Assembly: GCA_965275915.1 (NCBI GenBank)
Contig: CBDHYI010000008.1
Span: 1,302,001-1,366,000 of the forward strand
Length of the DNA: 64,000 nt
DNA from: JBDWFY01 sp965275915
Lineage (GTDB): Bacteria > Pseudomonadota > Alphaproteobacteria > Rhizobiales > Stappiaceae
Direction: 5' to 3'
The notes beneath the pieces are model-generated. The model was given only the letters and a program-made list of their open reading frames with translations. It did no database searches and was not told the origin of the DNA. Position 1 is the stretch's first letter. Each line of letters starts with the position of its first letter. The translations under genes and the position numbers were made by a program. Below are positions 8,697 through 17,674 of this stretch, one piece after another.

Positions 8697-9674
8697 ATGA
8701 TATGGACACGTATTGCAGCCTCGGTTGCCTTTGCACTGTCACTGACCGGTGCAAGCGCAGCGGAGACGATCCAGTTGAAACTGGGTCACACGGGCGCTCC
8801 GACCCACCACTACCAGACGATTTCGCAGCTTTTTGCCGACACGGTGAAAGAGCGCACCAACGGCGCTGTCGAAATTCGGGTCTTCCCCGCCGATCAACTT
8901 GGCAAACAGCTTGAGGCGGTTGAGGGCACAATGCTGGGAACACAGGATATTTTCCTTGTGTCGGATACGGTCCTGTCGAACTGGGTTCCGGACATGGGGA
9001 TTCTGAACCTGCCGTTTCTGTTCTCCTCTCTGGACGATGTGCACAAAATCCTTGAAGGGCCCGTCGGCGACAAGCTGGAAGCGAAAATGGAAGGATCCGG
9101 CGCCGTCGTTATCGGCTGGTGGATGGGGGGCCTCAGGAATGTCACCAATAATGAAAAGCCGATCACCAAGCCTGAGGATTTGCAGGGCGTCAAAATCCGC
9201 GTTCCCGAAGGTGAAGTCTTCGTAGAGACATTCAGGGCGATGGGCGCGAACCCAGTCGTGATCTCCTTTGGCGAGCTTTATTCTGCGCTCCAACTGGGAG
9301 CGGCCGACGCGCAGGAAAACCCGCCCGCGCATATTCTGACCAAGAAGTTTTACGAAGTGCAGGACTACACGTCGAAAACCGGGCATATTTATCTCGGATC
9401 TCCGCTGATCATGAACGAGGCCAAGCTTCAGGCGATCCCCGAGGAACACCGTAAGGTGCTTCTGGATACGGCGCAGGAAATGGCGGGTGTTCACCTTAAG
9501 ATGGTCAATGAGCTTGAGGCCGAGCAGTGGGCGGAACTGGAACGCCTCGGCAATAAGATCAACGAGGTTGACACGGCACCGTTCAAAGCCGCCCTTCAAC
9601 CGGTGATCGACAAGTTCAAGGAAAAACTCGATGCTGAAATCATCGAGGAGATTCAGACGACACTTGCGGACTGA
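8697..9674 (+). CDS. TRAP transporter substrate-binding protein (DctP family), locus 1
   Basis: A 325-residue periplasmic receptor with a signal peptide (MIWTRIAASVAFALSLTGASA). Family hallmarks are LGHTGAPTHHYQ at the mature N-terminus and the helix LQGVKIRVPEGEVFVETFRAMGA. The latter contains the conserved Arg that binds the substrate carboxylate, followed by GADAQENP. It starts after a strong AGCAGGAGG site. It is the first gene of a dctP-dctQ-dctM-amidase cluster, so the ligand is probably an organic acid or amide that the amidase handles. Confidence 0.95.
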   Translation: MIWTRIAASVAFALSLTGASAAETIQLKLGHTGAPTHHYQTISQLFADTVKERTNGAVEIRVFPADQLGKQLEAVEGTMLGTQDIFLVSDTVLSNWVPDMGILNLPFLFSSLDDVHKILEGPVGDKLEAKMEGSGAVVIGWWMGGLRNVTNNEKPITKPEDLQGVKIRVPEGEVFVETFRAMGANPVVISFGELYSALQLGAADAQENPPAHILTKKFYEVQDYTSKTGHIYLGSPLIMNEAKLQAIPEEHRKVLLDTAQEMAGVHLKMVNELEAEQWAELERLGNKINEVDTAPFKAALQPVIDKFKEKLDAEIIEEIQTTLAD

Positions 9675-9731
9675 CGATAACAGGTGTGGCCGCTTGATCC
9701 TTCAGGCGGCCGCATTCACAAGGGGCTGACA

Positions 9732-10208
9732 ATGGCGGGACTGAACTGGCTGGAAACGACTGTAAAAGCGCTCGCAGGTCTGTGCCTTGCGAGCGTTTTT
9801 GCTCTGGTGATCGCGCAGGTGACCAGCCGGTTCTTGCTGAACTTTTCGCTTGCCGCGGCCAGCGAGCTGTCGATTTTCGCCATGATCTGGGCGGTCTTTC
9901 TCGGCGGCGCGGTTGCGTTCCGGAGCGGGCAGCATATCGCGATGGATGTGGTCAGGACCCGGCTTCCAAAAGGGCTGGAAAAAGCGGCCGATATTCTCAT
10001 TTTCTGCTGCCTGGTACTGTTCCTGTGCCTGCTTGTCGTCAAGGGTTACGAACTGTCTCAGCGCGCGATGTTCCAGAAATCGTCCGCAGCCGGATTGCCC
10101 GTCGGCTACGTTGTTCTGGCGGTTCCGGTAGGATCACTGCTGGCGCTTGTGTTTCTGGTTGAAGGCCTTTTCGTTCGGCTGAGAGGGGGAGGGGACGCAC
10201 ATGGTTGA
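9732..10208 (+). CDS. TRAP transporter small permease (DctQ family), locus 1
   Basis: About 158 residues from ATG 9732, which follows an AAGGGG ribosome binding site; an upstream in-frame ATG at 9684 sits in the dctP-dctQ spacer and is less likely. It has four hydrophobic helices. The family motif region is FAMIWAVFLGGAVAFRSGQHIAMDV. It overlaps the large permease start by 8 bp. It forms the membrane complex with DctM and couples sodium or proton flow to uptake. Confidence 0.92.
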   Translation: MAGLNWLETTVKALAGLCLASVFALVIAQVTSRFLLNFSLAAASELSIFAMIWAVFLGGAVAFRSGQHIAMDVVRTRLPKGLEKAADILIFCCLVLFLCLLVVKGYELSQRAMFQKSSAAGLPVGYVVLAVPVGSLLALVFLVEGLFVRLRGGGDAHG

Positions 10209-11463
10209 AATCCTGTTCCCGACCCTGTTTTTGCTGCTGCTCTTAGGCGTTCCGGTCGCCTTTGCGCTTGGCTTGGCCTCTGTGGCGGCGCTTTACTTCG
10301 GCAGCGGCATACCGCTTGTCATCCTGCCGCAGAAACTGTTCAACGGCCTGAACAGCTTTCCTTTTCTGGCAATTCCGCTGTTTCTTCTGGCCGGAAACAT
10401 CATGGCCGCTGCCCAGATTTCCGAACGTCTGGTCAAGTTGGCCGGGCTGCTGCTGGGCCGGTTTCCCGGCGGACTGGCGCAAATGTCGACGGGAGCATCC
10501 GCCTTTTTCGGGGCCATATCAGGCTCCGCGCCCGCAACCACGTCCGCCATCGGCTCGATCCTGATCCCTTCAATGATCAAAAGGGGTTACCCGTCATCTT
10601 ATGCCGGTGCCGTCGTCGCCTCATCCGGCGCACTGGGGCTCATCATTCCACCGAGCCTGACCATGGTGGTCTACGGCACGATTGCCGACGTTTCCATCGG
10701 CAGCCTGTTTATCGCCGGCATTCTGCCCGGCCTTGCCATCGCCCTGGCGCTTGGGCTGGTCAACTATACGATGGCGCGCAAACACAAGCTGGCCGCCGAA
10801 CCTGTGGAGGACAAGGAGGCCAAAGCAAAGATCATCAGTGAGAGCGTGCTGGCGCTCGTGATGCCGGTCATCATTCTTGGCGGCATTTACGGCGGCGTGT
10901 TCACACCGACGGAGTCAGCGGCCGTTGCCTGCCTTTACGGACTGATTGTCGGGCTGTTCGTATACCGTGCAATGTCGCTGAAGTCGCTGGTCCCGATCTT
11001 CGTAAACACGGCGGTCAGTTCGGCCGTGGTGATGTATCTCATGGGGACGGCCAACGCGTTTTCCTTCATCATCACCGCCGAACAGCTCCCGCAGGCCGTC
11101 GCCGGGGGTATCCTCGCATTCAGCGACAATCCAATACTCATAATGATGCTGATCATGCTGCTGCTTCTGGTTGCCGGAACGTTTCTCGACAATGTCGCGG
11201 CGCTGGTGCTTCTGGTGCCGACCCTGGGGACGCTGATTGGATCGGTGGGGATCGATCCGGTCTATTTCGGCGTCTTTACCGTCGTGGCCCTGGCGGTTGG
11301 AAACTTCACGCCGCCTGTCGGCCTCAATCTCTTCATAGCGGCGGGACTTTCAGGCTCGCCCATTGAAAAAATCTCAAAAAGTGCGCTTCCCTATATTGCC
11401 GCTTATATCGCAGTGCTTATCCTACTGATCCTTTTCCCGGCGATCGTTGTCTTGTTTGTTTAG
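10201..11463 (+). CDS. TRAP transporter large permease (DctM family), locus 1
   Basis: A 420-residue integral membrane protein with about 12-13 hydrophobic segments. DctM motifs include GASAFFGAISGSAPATTSAIGSI and GLIIPPSLTMVVYG, then FLDNVAALVLLVPTL and VGNFTPPVGLNLF. It is the channel-forming subunit of the TRAP complex, and its start overlaps the dctQ end. The amidase starts 42 nt after its stop, probably in the same transcript. Confidence 0.95.
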   Translation: MVEILFPTLFLLLLLGVPVAFALGLASVAALYFGSGIPLVILPQKLFNGLNSFPFLAIPLFLLAGNIMAAAQISERLVKLAGLLLGRFPGGLAQMSTGASAFFGAISGSAPATTSAIGSILIPSMIKRGYPSSYAGAVVASSGALGLIIPPSLTMVVYGTIADVSIGSLFIAGILPGLAIALALGLVNYTMARKHKLAAEPVEDKEAKAKIISESVLALVMPVIILGGIYGGVFTPTESAAVACLYGLIVGLFVYRAMSLKSLVPIFVNTAVSSAVVMYLMGTANAFSFIITAEQLPQAVAGGILAFSDNPILIMMLIMLLLLVAGTFLDNVAALVLLVPTLGTLIGSVGIDPVYFGVFTVVALAVGNFTPPVGLNLFIAAGLSGSPIEKISKSALPYIAAYIAVLILLILFPAIVVLFV

Positions 11464-11505
11464 GACACCGTCCTCGCCCGTTGAACCATAAGAAGCCAAG
11501 GCATC

Positions 11506-12870
11506 ATGACGTCATCCAACACTCCCGTCACCGCAGGCATGCTCGCCAAAAAACTGGCATCGGGCGAACACACGTCCGGTTCTTTGGTGCGGCAGGCCCT
11601 TGACCGCGTTGAGGCGCACGGGGATCCGGCCATTTTCATTACGCTGACGGCAGAACAGGCTTTGCGGGACGCGGAGGAGAGCGATCGCAGGCGGCAGCAG
11701 GGGCGGCCGCTCAGTGCATGGGACGGGATCCCCATGGTCTGGAAGGACCTGTTCGACATAAAGGGCATGACAACGACTGCCGGATCGCGGGTTTATGCCG
11801 ATGCGCCGCCGGCAGAGAGAGACGCGCCCGTGGTGGCGCGGTGCAAAAAGGCGGGGCTGATATCCATTGGCAAAACAAATTTGACTGAGTTTGCCTATTC
11901 CGGCATCGGTCTCAATCCGCATTACGGCACGCCGGTCAATCCGCATTCGGGCGCGGATCCCAGGGTGCCCGGAGGATCGTCTTCGGGGTCCGCCGCCGCT
12001 GTCGCCGCGGGCCTGGTGCCGATTGCGACCGGAACCGATACCGCCGGTTCCGTTCGCGTTCCGGCCGGCTTTTGTGGGCTTTACGGTTTCAAGGTCAGTC
12101 AGCACCACTATGATCGAAACGGCATCTTTCCGCTGTCGCGCAGCCTGGATTCCGTCGGCACGTTCGCCCATGATGTTGATGACCTGATCACGTTCGACAG
12201 GATCCTGCGCGGCAAGGCCGACGATCAATCCGTGCTTCAACCCGTCACGTCGCCAAAGCTGATCGTTCCGGAGAATATCGTATTTGAAGGCGTTTCGGAT
12301 GCGGTCACCTCCGCTTTTGAACAGTCGATCGAGGCGCTGTTATCCGCAGGCATTTCCGTGACAAGGACGCCGGTGCCCGTTCTCGATCAGGCGGCCGGTC
12401 TTGCAGCCGAACACGGCACGCTCACAGGTGCCGAAGCGGCGACCCTGCACCAGGAATTGCTGCAAAGTCCCGACGCCGAGAAGATGGACCAGTTGGTGCG
12501 GCAGCGCATCCTCGGTGCGCGTGAATTCACCGCCCAGGATTACATCACCCTGCAATGGGAACGCGAACGCCTGCAAGGGGAGATGATTGACTATCTCTCG
12601 GGCGCCTTCCTCTATTTCCCGACCGTCGCGATCTCGGCGCCGTCCATTGCGGCGCTCAAAGCCAGCGATGACGTCTTCGTCAAAACCAACCTGCTGGTTC
12701 TGCGCAATACTATTCTCGGCAGTTATCTCGGCATGCCCGGCATGAATATTCCCATCGGCAAAACCGCTGACGGGCTGCCCGTGGGAGGCTTGTTGTCAGC
12801 AGGAAACGGACGGGATGAAACCGTGCTGGCTGCAAGCCGGACGATTTCGGAGTGGATTGCAGTCCGTTAG
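11506..12870 (+). CDS. Amidase-signature family hydrolase
   Basis: 454 residues, full length for the amidase-signature family. Catalytic elements are Lys in MVWKDLFDIKGM, the Ser-rich block GGSSSGSAAAVAAG, and the nucleophile loop TGTDTAGSVRVPAGFCG. Related enzymes hydrolyse carboxamides, ureides or N-acyl bonds, and GatA-type function is unlikely because gatB/gatC are absent. The position after a TRAP transporter suggests that it cleaves the imported compound. Its stop codon TAG is formed by the TA target of the adjacent IS630-type element plus the element's first G. The gene therefore seems unharmed by the insertion. Confidence 0.9.
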   Translation: MTSSNTPVTAGMLAKKLASGEHTSGSLVRQALDRVEAHGDPAIFITLTAEQALRDAEESDRRRQQGRPLSAWDGIPMVWKDLFDIKGMTTTAGSRVYADAPPAERDAPVVARCKKAGLISIGKTNLTEFAYSGIGLNPHYGTPVNPHSGADPRVPGGSSSGSAAAVAAGLVPIATGTDTAGSVRVPAGFCGLYGFKVSQHHYDRNGIFPLSRSLDSVGTFAHDVDDLITFDRILRGKADDQSVLQPVTSPKLIVPENIVFEGVSDAVTSAFEQSIEALLSAGISVTRTPVPVLDQAAGLAAEHGTLTGAEAATLHQELLQSPDAEKMDQLVRQRILGAREFTAQDYITLQWERERLQGEMIDYLSGAFLYFPTVAISAPSIAALKASDDVFVKTNLLVLRNTILGSYLGMPGMNIPIGKTADGLPVGGLLSAGNGRDETVLAASRTISEWIAVR

Positions 12871-13797
12871 AGCGTTCTGCCTTTAGGTTGACTCGTTAGG
12901 GTTTCCCGACACGCAGCGAATATGATTCATCCTTCTGACCGGAGCAGGAGGTCTGCATGGATGGGACGAGCTTATTCGCAGGATTTACGTGATCGTGTGA
13001 TTGATGTGGTAGAAATCGATGGGATGAGTTGCCGGGCGGCCTCGCGCCGGTTTGGAGTGAGCGAAAGCTCGGTAATCAGATGGCTGCGGCGATCCCGTAA
13101 GACAGGTCAGCGTACGCCGGTGGGCACCGGCGGCCATCGGCCTTCGGCCCTGGCGCCACACTTTGATTTTCTGGAGGCGGCGCGTCTGGAGCACCCCGAC
13201 ATCACGCTCCAGGCGCTGTGCGACCGCCTTGCCGCCGAACGCGGCGTGAAGGTCGATACCGGCATGATGAGCCGCTTCTTCCGCCGTATGGGCATCACGG
13301 TGAAAAAAAGACCCTCACGGCATCGGAGCGCGACCGCCCGGACGTGAGCCGCCGCAGCAGCCAATGGCGTAAATACCGGGGCCGCATCGATCCCGCGCGC
13401 CTGGTCTTCATCGACGAAACCTGGGTCCGCACCGACATGACGCGCGCACATGGCTGGGCGCTGCACGGCGAACGGCTGATCGCCAAAGTGCCTCACGGCA
13501 AATGGAAAACGACAACCTTCCTGGCGGCGTTGCGTGATGACCGCATCGACGCACCCTGCATGTTCGACGGGCCGATCAATCGCCAGAGGTTCCTCGCCTA
13601 TGTCGAGCAGGCACTGGCTCCAACGCTCACACCCGGCGATGTCGTCATCCTCGACAATCCGGGCTCGCACAAGGGCAAGGCAGTGCGCCAGGCCATCTGC
13701 AACGGTATCGGCCAACTCCTTGAGAGCCTCATTCCTCAAGAATGCGCAAACTACTTCGCAAATTCCGGATACCCGTCAAACTAATCACAGAACGCTC
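12870..13797 (+). mobile_element. IS630-type insertion sequence, internally deleted
   Basis: The ends are inverted repeats starting GAGCGTTCTG, flanked by TA on both sides (12868-12869 and 13798-13799), the IS630/Tc1 hallmark. Similarity extends inward (TTAG and TTGAC blocks at matching positions). It carries one transposase frame pair joined by an A7 slippery run at 13303-13309. At 928 bp it is shorter than the usual 1.05-1.2 kb, which agrees with the deletion seen in the transposase. Confidence 0.88.
12961..13784 (+). pseudogene. IS630-family transposase, programmed -1 frameshift, catalytic Glu region deleted
   Basis: ATG 12961 (MGRAYSQDLRDRVI) lies 9 nt after AGGAGG. The first frame has the HTH (GMSCRAASRRFGVSESSVIRW) and stops at 13347. 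The second frame continues from the A7 run (read K-K then KTLTASERDRP) to 13784. The DDE domain has the first Asp in VFIDETW and the second in VVILDNPGSHKG. After KAVRQAI the sequence jumps to a C-terminus resembling LLESLIPQECANYFANSGY. The family normally has about 40-45 residues between these blocks (a YSPDLNPIEQ-type motif with the catalytic Glu). That segment is absent without breaking the frame, so the enzyme should be inactive. Confidence 0.85.
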
Positions 13798-13851
13798 TAG
13801 ATGTGATCTTTCTACAGGTTGTCCATTCGGTCTGGATCGAGGAGATTGGAG

Positions 13852-14451
13852 TTACCAGACTTCAACACTTCCCGGAGGGACCGAATGAACATTCACAAGA
13901 ATGCACGTTTGACGCCGCTGCGTCGAGAGGAAGTCATCGGCGCGCTTGCGTTCGTTCGCCGCGATGACCTCAGCCAATGTCAGTCGGCCGTCCGCATCAG
14001 AATCGGCAAACAATATTTCTCCGTTGGCCAGAACCTCCGGAGAAAACGACCATCTTCGCGCCAGTTCCGTTCCATCGCACGCCGGGGGCAGATCCACTTT
14101 TTCGGACCGTCGTTTCATGACATCGATCATTTCCTGGCGATCGACGAACCCGTCACCGTTCGCATCTTTGGCGCGGAAATTCCCATCAAAATCCGTGCGC
14201 GCCCGTGCATCGGGGAACGCTATGGCGGCGATCACCGCCGTGGCCAGAATTATGGGCGCAACAACAAGCAGTGCTTTCTTTTTCATTGAGACCTCTTTGG
14301 GTTCAGTCCGGGGCACCGTATCCTGGGCAATCATCCGACGCATGGCAGCGCTCATGCTCTCGCCCCGCTTCGCGGCTCGGGTGGCGAGGGCTGTCTTTTC
14401 ACTTAGGCTTAAACGAATTTCGAGTGTTTCGGACTTTTTTTCTTTGCGCAT
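13852..14451 (-). CDS. RHH-like/transmembrane/EF-hand protein
   Basis: From ATG 14451 (MRKEKKSETLEIRLSLSEKTAL) the first 45 residues look like a ribbon-helix-helix DNA-binding segment: a basic strand ETLEIRLS, then two helices. A hydrophobic helix follows (KKKALLVVAPIILATAVIAAIAF). The C-terminal part has two EF-hand loops, DANGDGFVDRQE and DSDADGRLTLAE. An internal ATG in front of KKKALLVV would give a simple exported EF-hand protein, and a further upstream ATG exists at 14478. I favour the longer form because the RHH-like part is well conserved in character. The role is unknown, possibly calcium-linked signalling at the membrane. Confidence 0.7.
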   Translation of the reverse strand: MRKEKKSETLEIRLSLSEKTALATRAAKRGESMSAAMRRMIAQDTVPRTEPKEVSMKKKALLVVAPIILATAVIAAIAFPDARARTDFDGNFRAKDANGDGFVDRQEMIDVMKRRSEKVDLPPACDGTELARRWSFSPEVLANGEILFADSDADGRLTLAEVIAANERKRADDFLSTQRRQTCILVNVHSVPPGSVEVW

Positions 14452-14531
14452 GTGGTTCGGAATGATTGGTTGGTGCAATGCCTGATCAAAGAAGGCTCGG
14501 CAGATGCAGATATTCTATCATTTTTGTATCG

Positions 14532-14563
14532 GGACACGAGTTGTTTCGTGTCCGGACACGAAA
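14532..14563. promoter_or_regulatory. Palindromic operator candidate between the RHH/EF-hand and GST genes
   Basis: The octamer GGACACGA occurs at 14532-14539 and 14554-14561, with its complement at 14546-14553. Bases 14544-14563 form a perfect 20-bp palindrome, TTTCGTGTCCGGACACGAAA. It lies about 80-110 bp upstream of the RHH-bearing gene and is divergent to the GST gene. Iterated short palindromes are typical operators for RHH regulators, so autoregulation is possible. Confidence 0.5.
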
Positions 14564-14755
14564 AATGTGGATCAAACCCAACGTATACTCCACGGGAAAC
14601 TGATAACGGCCACCAGAGATCCTGTCAGCCGGTGGAGGGAAGGGGACCGCTTGCGGCCTCTTGAAACTTGTCTTGCCGGTGCGCAAGATCGTCGGGATCT
14701 GCGTCCGGTTACTGCTGACAAGGCAATCCAAGCGGCTGTTTAACGGGAGGAATCG

Positions 14756-15418
14756 ATGGCGAAAGTGGAGTGCTATTTCATCAGCGGCAGCCCGCCGTGC
14801 TGGAGCGTCATGCTGGCCCTTGCTGCCAAGGGGCTGTCATACGAGCCGCGACGGCTGGATAATGCAAAACGCGAGCAGAAGAGCGCAGCGTTCCTGGCGG
14901 TCAATCCCAGGGGAAATGTTCCTGTCCTTGTCGACGGCGAGGTCACTGTGCGCGAGACCAATGCAATTCTCGCGTATCTTGAGGCCGCTTATCCCGACCC
15001 GCCGCTGTTCGGAAGCGACCCGGCGCAGGTGGCGGCTATCTGGCAGATTGTGTGCGAGGCGGGTGATCGCCTGAGAACGCCGGTCGGCAATGTCTCGCGA
15101 CCGATTTTCCGGGGCCGGGCGGCTGAGAACGCCGAAGACATCAGGACAGCCATCCAGCCGGTCTATCAGGAACTGGCCGTACTCGAACGGGCGCTTGGCG
15201 AGCAGCCTTATCTGTGTGGTCCGGCGCTGACGGCCGCGGATATCGCTGTCTATCCGGCATTGATGCAGCTGATGCGCTGTGCGACCCGGGACGATGCAGC
15301 GGCACTGGATCTCAAGGTCGCACTGCTGGAGAGCTATTATCCGAAGCTTTCGGTATGGGTCGCGCTCATCGAAGCACTCCCCGGTTATGACAGTGCCTAT
15401 CCGCCTCATTGGAGGTGA
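14756..15418 (+). CDS. Glutathione S-transferase family protein
   Basis: 220 residues with an N-terminal thioredoxin-like domain (SGSPPCWSVMLALAAKGLSYE, cis-Pro in NVPVL, then VRETNAILAYLEAAYP) and an all-helical C-terminal domain. The SPPCW motif puts Ser or Cys at the position of the catalytic residue, as in beta- or zeta-like bacterial GSTs. A GGGAGG ribosome binding site precedes the ATG. It probably conjugates or reduces electrophiles with glutathione in the cytoplasm. No neighbouring pathway suggests a specific substrate. Confidence 0.9.
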   Translation: MAKVECYFISGSPPCWSVMLALAAKGLSYEPRRLDNAKREQKSAAFLAVNPRGNVPVLVDGEVTVRETNAILAYLEAAYPDPPLFGSDPAQVAAIWQIVCEAGDRLRTPVGNVSRPIFRGRAAENAEDIRTAIQPVYQELAVLERALGEQPYLCGPALTAADIAVYPALMQLMRCATRDDAAALDLKVALLESYYPKLSVWVALIEALPGYDSAYPPHWR

Positions 15419-15565
15419 TAAAAGCCGGGGAGGTGATAAAAGCCGGCTGAAAAATCGTCGCGTCGCGGTTGCGTCCTTTGCGGTCATGGATATCATCGAT
15501 GGACGCGGTGCGTGGACCGCGCACCGGTCGCTCACCGAACACCGTCCTCGAGGAACGTTTCTCTG

Positions 15566-15997
15566 ATGATCAAGAAAACAGTCCTCGCATTCATGTTTGT
15601 TTTTGGTGCTTTCAATACAGCCCCCGTCCTTGCGGATGATGACGACTGGGCCGGGCTTTACCAGGCGATTGATCCCAAGGACGGTTCGATCAATTACATG
15701 TCGATTATTCCGAAAGGAAACAATCAGTATGAGCTTCAGGTTGCGGTGTCGGACCATGCGATGTGCAGTGCACCGGCGGTGATCGTCGCATCCGGCCGTG
15801 TCGAAAACAACAAACTGTTCCGGGAACAGGTGATCCTGCGCTGTCAGGGCGAGCAGGAGGTTGGTCATTCCGATGCGACTTACGATCTGGATGAGGACAA
15901 TGAGATCATCTCACTCACCGCGCCGCTTGACGGCCGCGTATCCACTATCATCGCATCGGCGGTGACGATTGAGCGACGCGGAGGCCTGCAGGCATAG
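15566..15997 (+). CDS. Small secreted protein of unknown function
   Basis: From ATG 15566 the product is 143 residues with a clear signal peptide (MIKKTVLAFMFVFGAFNTAPVLA) and an acidic mature start (DDDDW). The mature part has two Cys (MCSAPAV and LRCQGEQ) that may form a disulfide in the periplasm, and looks beta-rich. No family was recognised. The frame is open upstream to 15512, but only the 15566 start yields the signal peptide. Confidence 0.75.
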   Translation: MIKKTVLAFMFVFGAFNTAPVLADDDDWAGLYQAIDPKDGSINYMSIIPKGNNQYELQVAVSDHAMCSAPAVIVASGRVENNKLFREQVILRCQGEQEVGHSDATYDLDEDNEIISLTAPLDGRVSTIIASAVTIERRGGLQA

Positions 15998-16360
15998 GCT
16001 TAAGCGTGGCATAACGGGTCGCCGGGCCCAGATCGGACAGTCAAAAGATGGGCTGCCTGCAACAGACGAATTGGCGTGTCCTAGTGATAAAAGACATTAA
16101 AAGTTGCCGGGACCGGGATGATCCTGCTTAGTCTTTCCTAAAACAAATGGCGTGACCGACAGGCTGTTGACATCAAGCGAAAGGCACAGGTGAGTATTAC
16201 GGCCATACGCCGGACGCGGACGGGAACTGAATGGGCTGGCGCGGCGCTGCGAAACGGCGGATGAGGTTTCGTACAGGCGCGCAGCAGATGGGAACCGATA
16301 CTTAAGACTGGTGCGTCGCGGTGGTGCTCATTGCCCATAGGGTGCTATTGATGAGCGGAC
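15998..16360. other. Intergenic region, no gene seen
   Basis: No frame in this 363-bp gap shows protein-like composition. No clear repeat or hairpin was found. It presumably contains the promoter of the MFS gene. Confidence 0.5.
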
Positions 16361-17674
16361 ATGGCACACCAAGCAGTAAGCGCACCTCTCCGCAGTCGTT
16401 CTTCGATCATTCCGATCCTGTCGGTGAATTTTGTCGGCACTCTGGGCTTCTCGATCGTTGTGCCGTTCATGGTCTTTCTGGTTGCCGATTGGGGTGGCAA
16501 TGCGATCATTTATGGGGCGTTGGCGTCCACCTATTCGGCCTTTCAGCTCATTGGCGCCCCGATTCTCGGCAGATGGTCGGACCGGGTTGGTCGCCGCAAG
16601 GTGTTGCTGGTCAGCCAACTGGGCACGATGCTGTCTTGGATCATATTTCTGATTGCATTTTATCTGCCCGCCGATGCCCTGCTGAGTGTCGATACCGCGC
16701 TTCTGGGTCAGTTCAGCCTCACGCTGCCCCTGATCGTCCTGTTTGTCGCCCGTGCCGCCGACGGTCTCACAGGGGGCAATGTGTCCGTTGCCAATGCGTA
16801 TCTTGCCGATATCACCGACGAACGGCATCGCACCGAAGACTTCGGGCGCATGGCCATGTCGACCAATGCCGGTTTCATTCTCGGTCCGGCGCTTGCGGGG
16901 CTTCTGGGAGCAACCGTTTTCGGCGAAATACTTCCGGTGATTGCCGCGCTTATCATCTCAATTGTTGCCAGCATCCTGATCCTGCTGGGCCTGCGGGAAA
17001 GTCGGGCCGATCTTCTCACCGACAGGCCGGGACTGCGAAACGCCTGCAAGGTCTATGGCCAGGAGACAAAGGAGGTCTATCGCCTTCAGGGCTGCGATGA
17101 GACATCCTACGCCGACATACTCAGGCTGCCTTTGATGCTGCCGCTGCTGACCGTCAACTTCCTGGTTATGCTGGGCTTCAGCTTCTTCTATATCGCATTT
17201 CCGGTTCATGCCGCCCTCAAACTGGAGTGGACAGTCACCGACACAGGGATGTTCTTCGCGGTACTCAGCCTGATGATGATGATTGTGCAGGGCCCGCTGC
17301 TGGCGCGCCTCGCGGGTATCGTCTCCGCGAGCGTTCTCGTCACCGGCGGCGGACTGCTTCTCAGCCTGGGATTTGTTCTGCTGTTATGGAGCGGATTTTC
17401 GGCCATCTATATCGCGGCCTTTTTCATTGCGTTGGGCAACGGCCTGATGTGGCCGACATTCACAGCCGTGCTCTCAGAGGCGGCCGGCGATCAGTTCCAG
17501 GGCGCGGTGCAGGGCTTCGCCGGCAGCCTGGGCGCCGCCGCAAGCATCATCGGACTGATCGGCGGCGGCCTGCTCTATAACTGGTTCGGTTCGTGGATCT
17601 TTCCCCTCTCGGCCGCGGTCATCGCCGCTTCGGCGCTTGTGGCAAGTGCGGCCCGGCACAACGATATGCTCTAG
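16361..17674 (+). CDS. MFS efflux transporter (TetA/DHA1-like)
   Basis: 437 residues with 12 hydrophobic segments. The loop 2-3 signature GRWSDRVGRRKVLL is the MFS motif A, and an antiporter-type stretch (GFILGPALAGLLGATVFG) lies in helix 5, as in DHA1 drug/H+ antiporters such as TetA. It is therefore a probable proton-driven exporter. The stop TAG at 17672-17674 uses the TA target of the following IS630-type element plus that element's first G. With both downstream elements removed the stop would be TAA, overlapping the stop of the convergent VOC gene. Confidence 0.92.
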   Translation: MAHQAVSAPLRSRSSIIPILSVNFVGTLGFSIVVPFMVFLVADWGGNAIIYGALASTYSAFQLIGAPILGRWSDRVGRRKVLLVSQLGTMLSWIIFLIAFYLPADALLSVDTALLGQFSLTLPLIVLFVARAADGLTGGNVSVANAYLADITDERHRTEDFGRMAMSTNAGFILGPALAGLLGATVFGEILPVIAALIISIVASILILLGLRESRADLLTDRPGLRNACKVYGQETKEVYRLQGCDETSYADILRLPLMLPLLTVNFLVMLGFSFFYIAFPVHAALKLEWTVTDTGMFFAVLSLMMMIVQGPLLARLAGIVSASVLVTGGGLLLSLGFVLLLWSGFSAIYIAAFFIALGNGLMWPTFTAVLSEAAGDQFQGAVQGFAGSLGAAASIIGLIGGGLLYNWFGSWIFPLSAAVIAASALVASAARHNDML

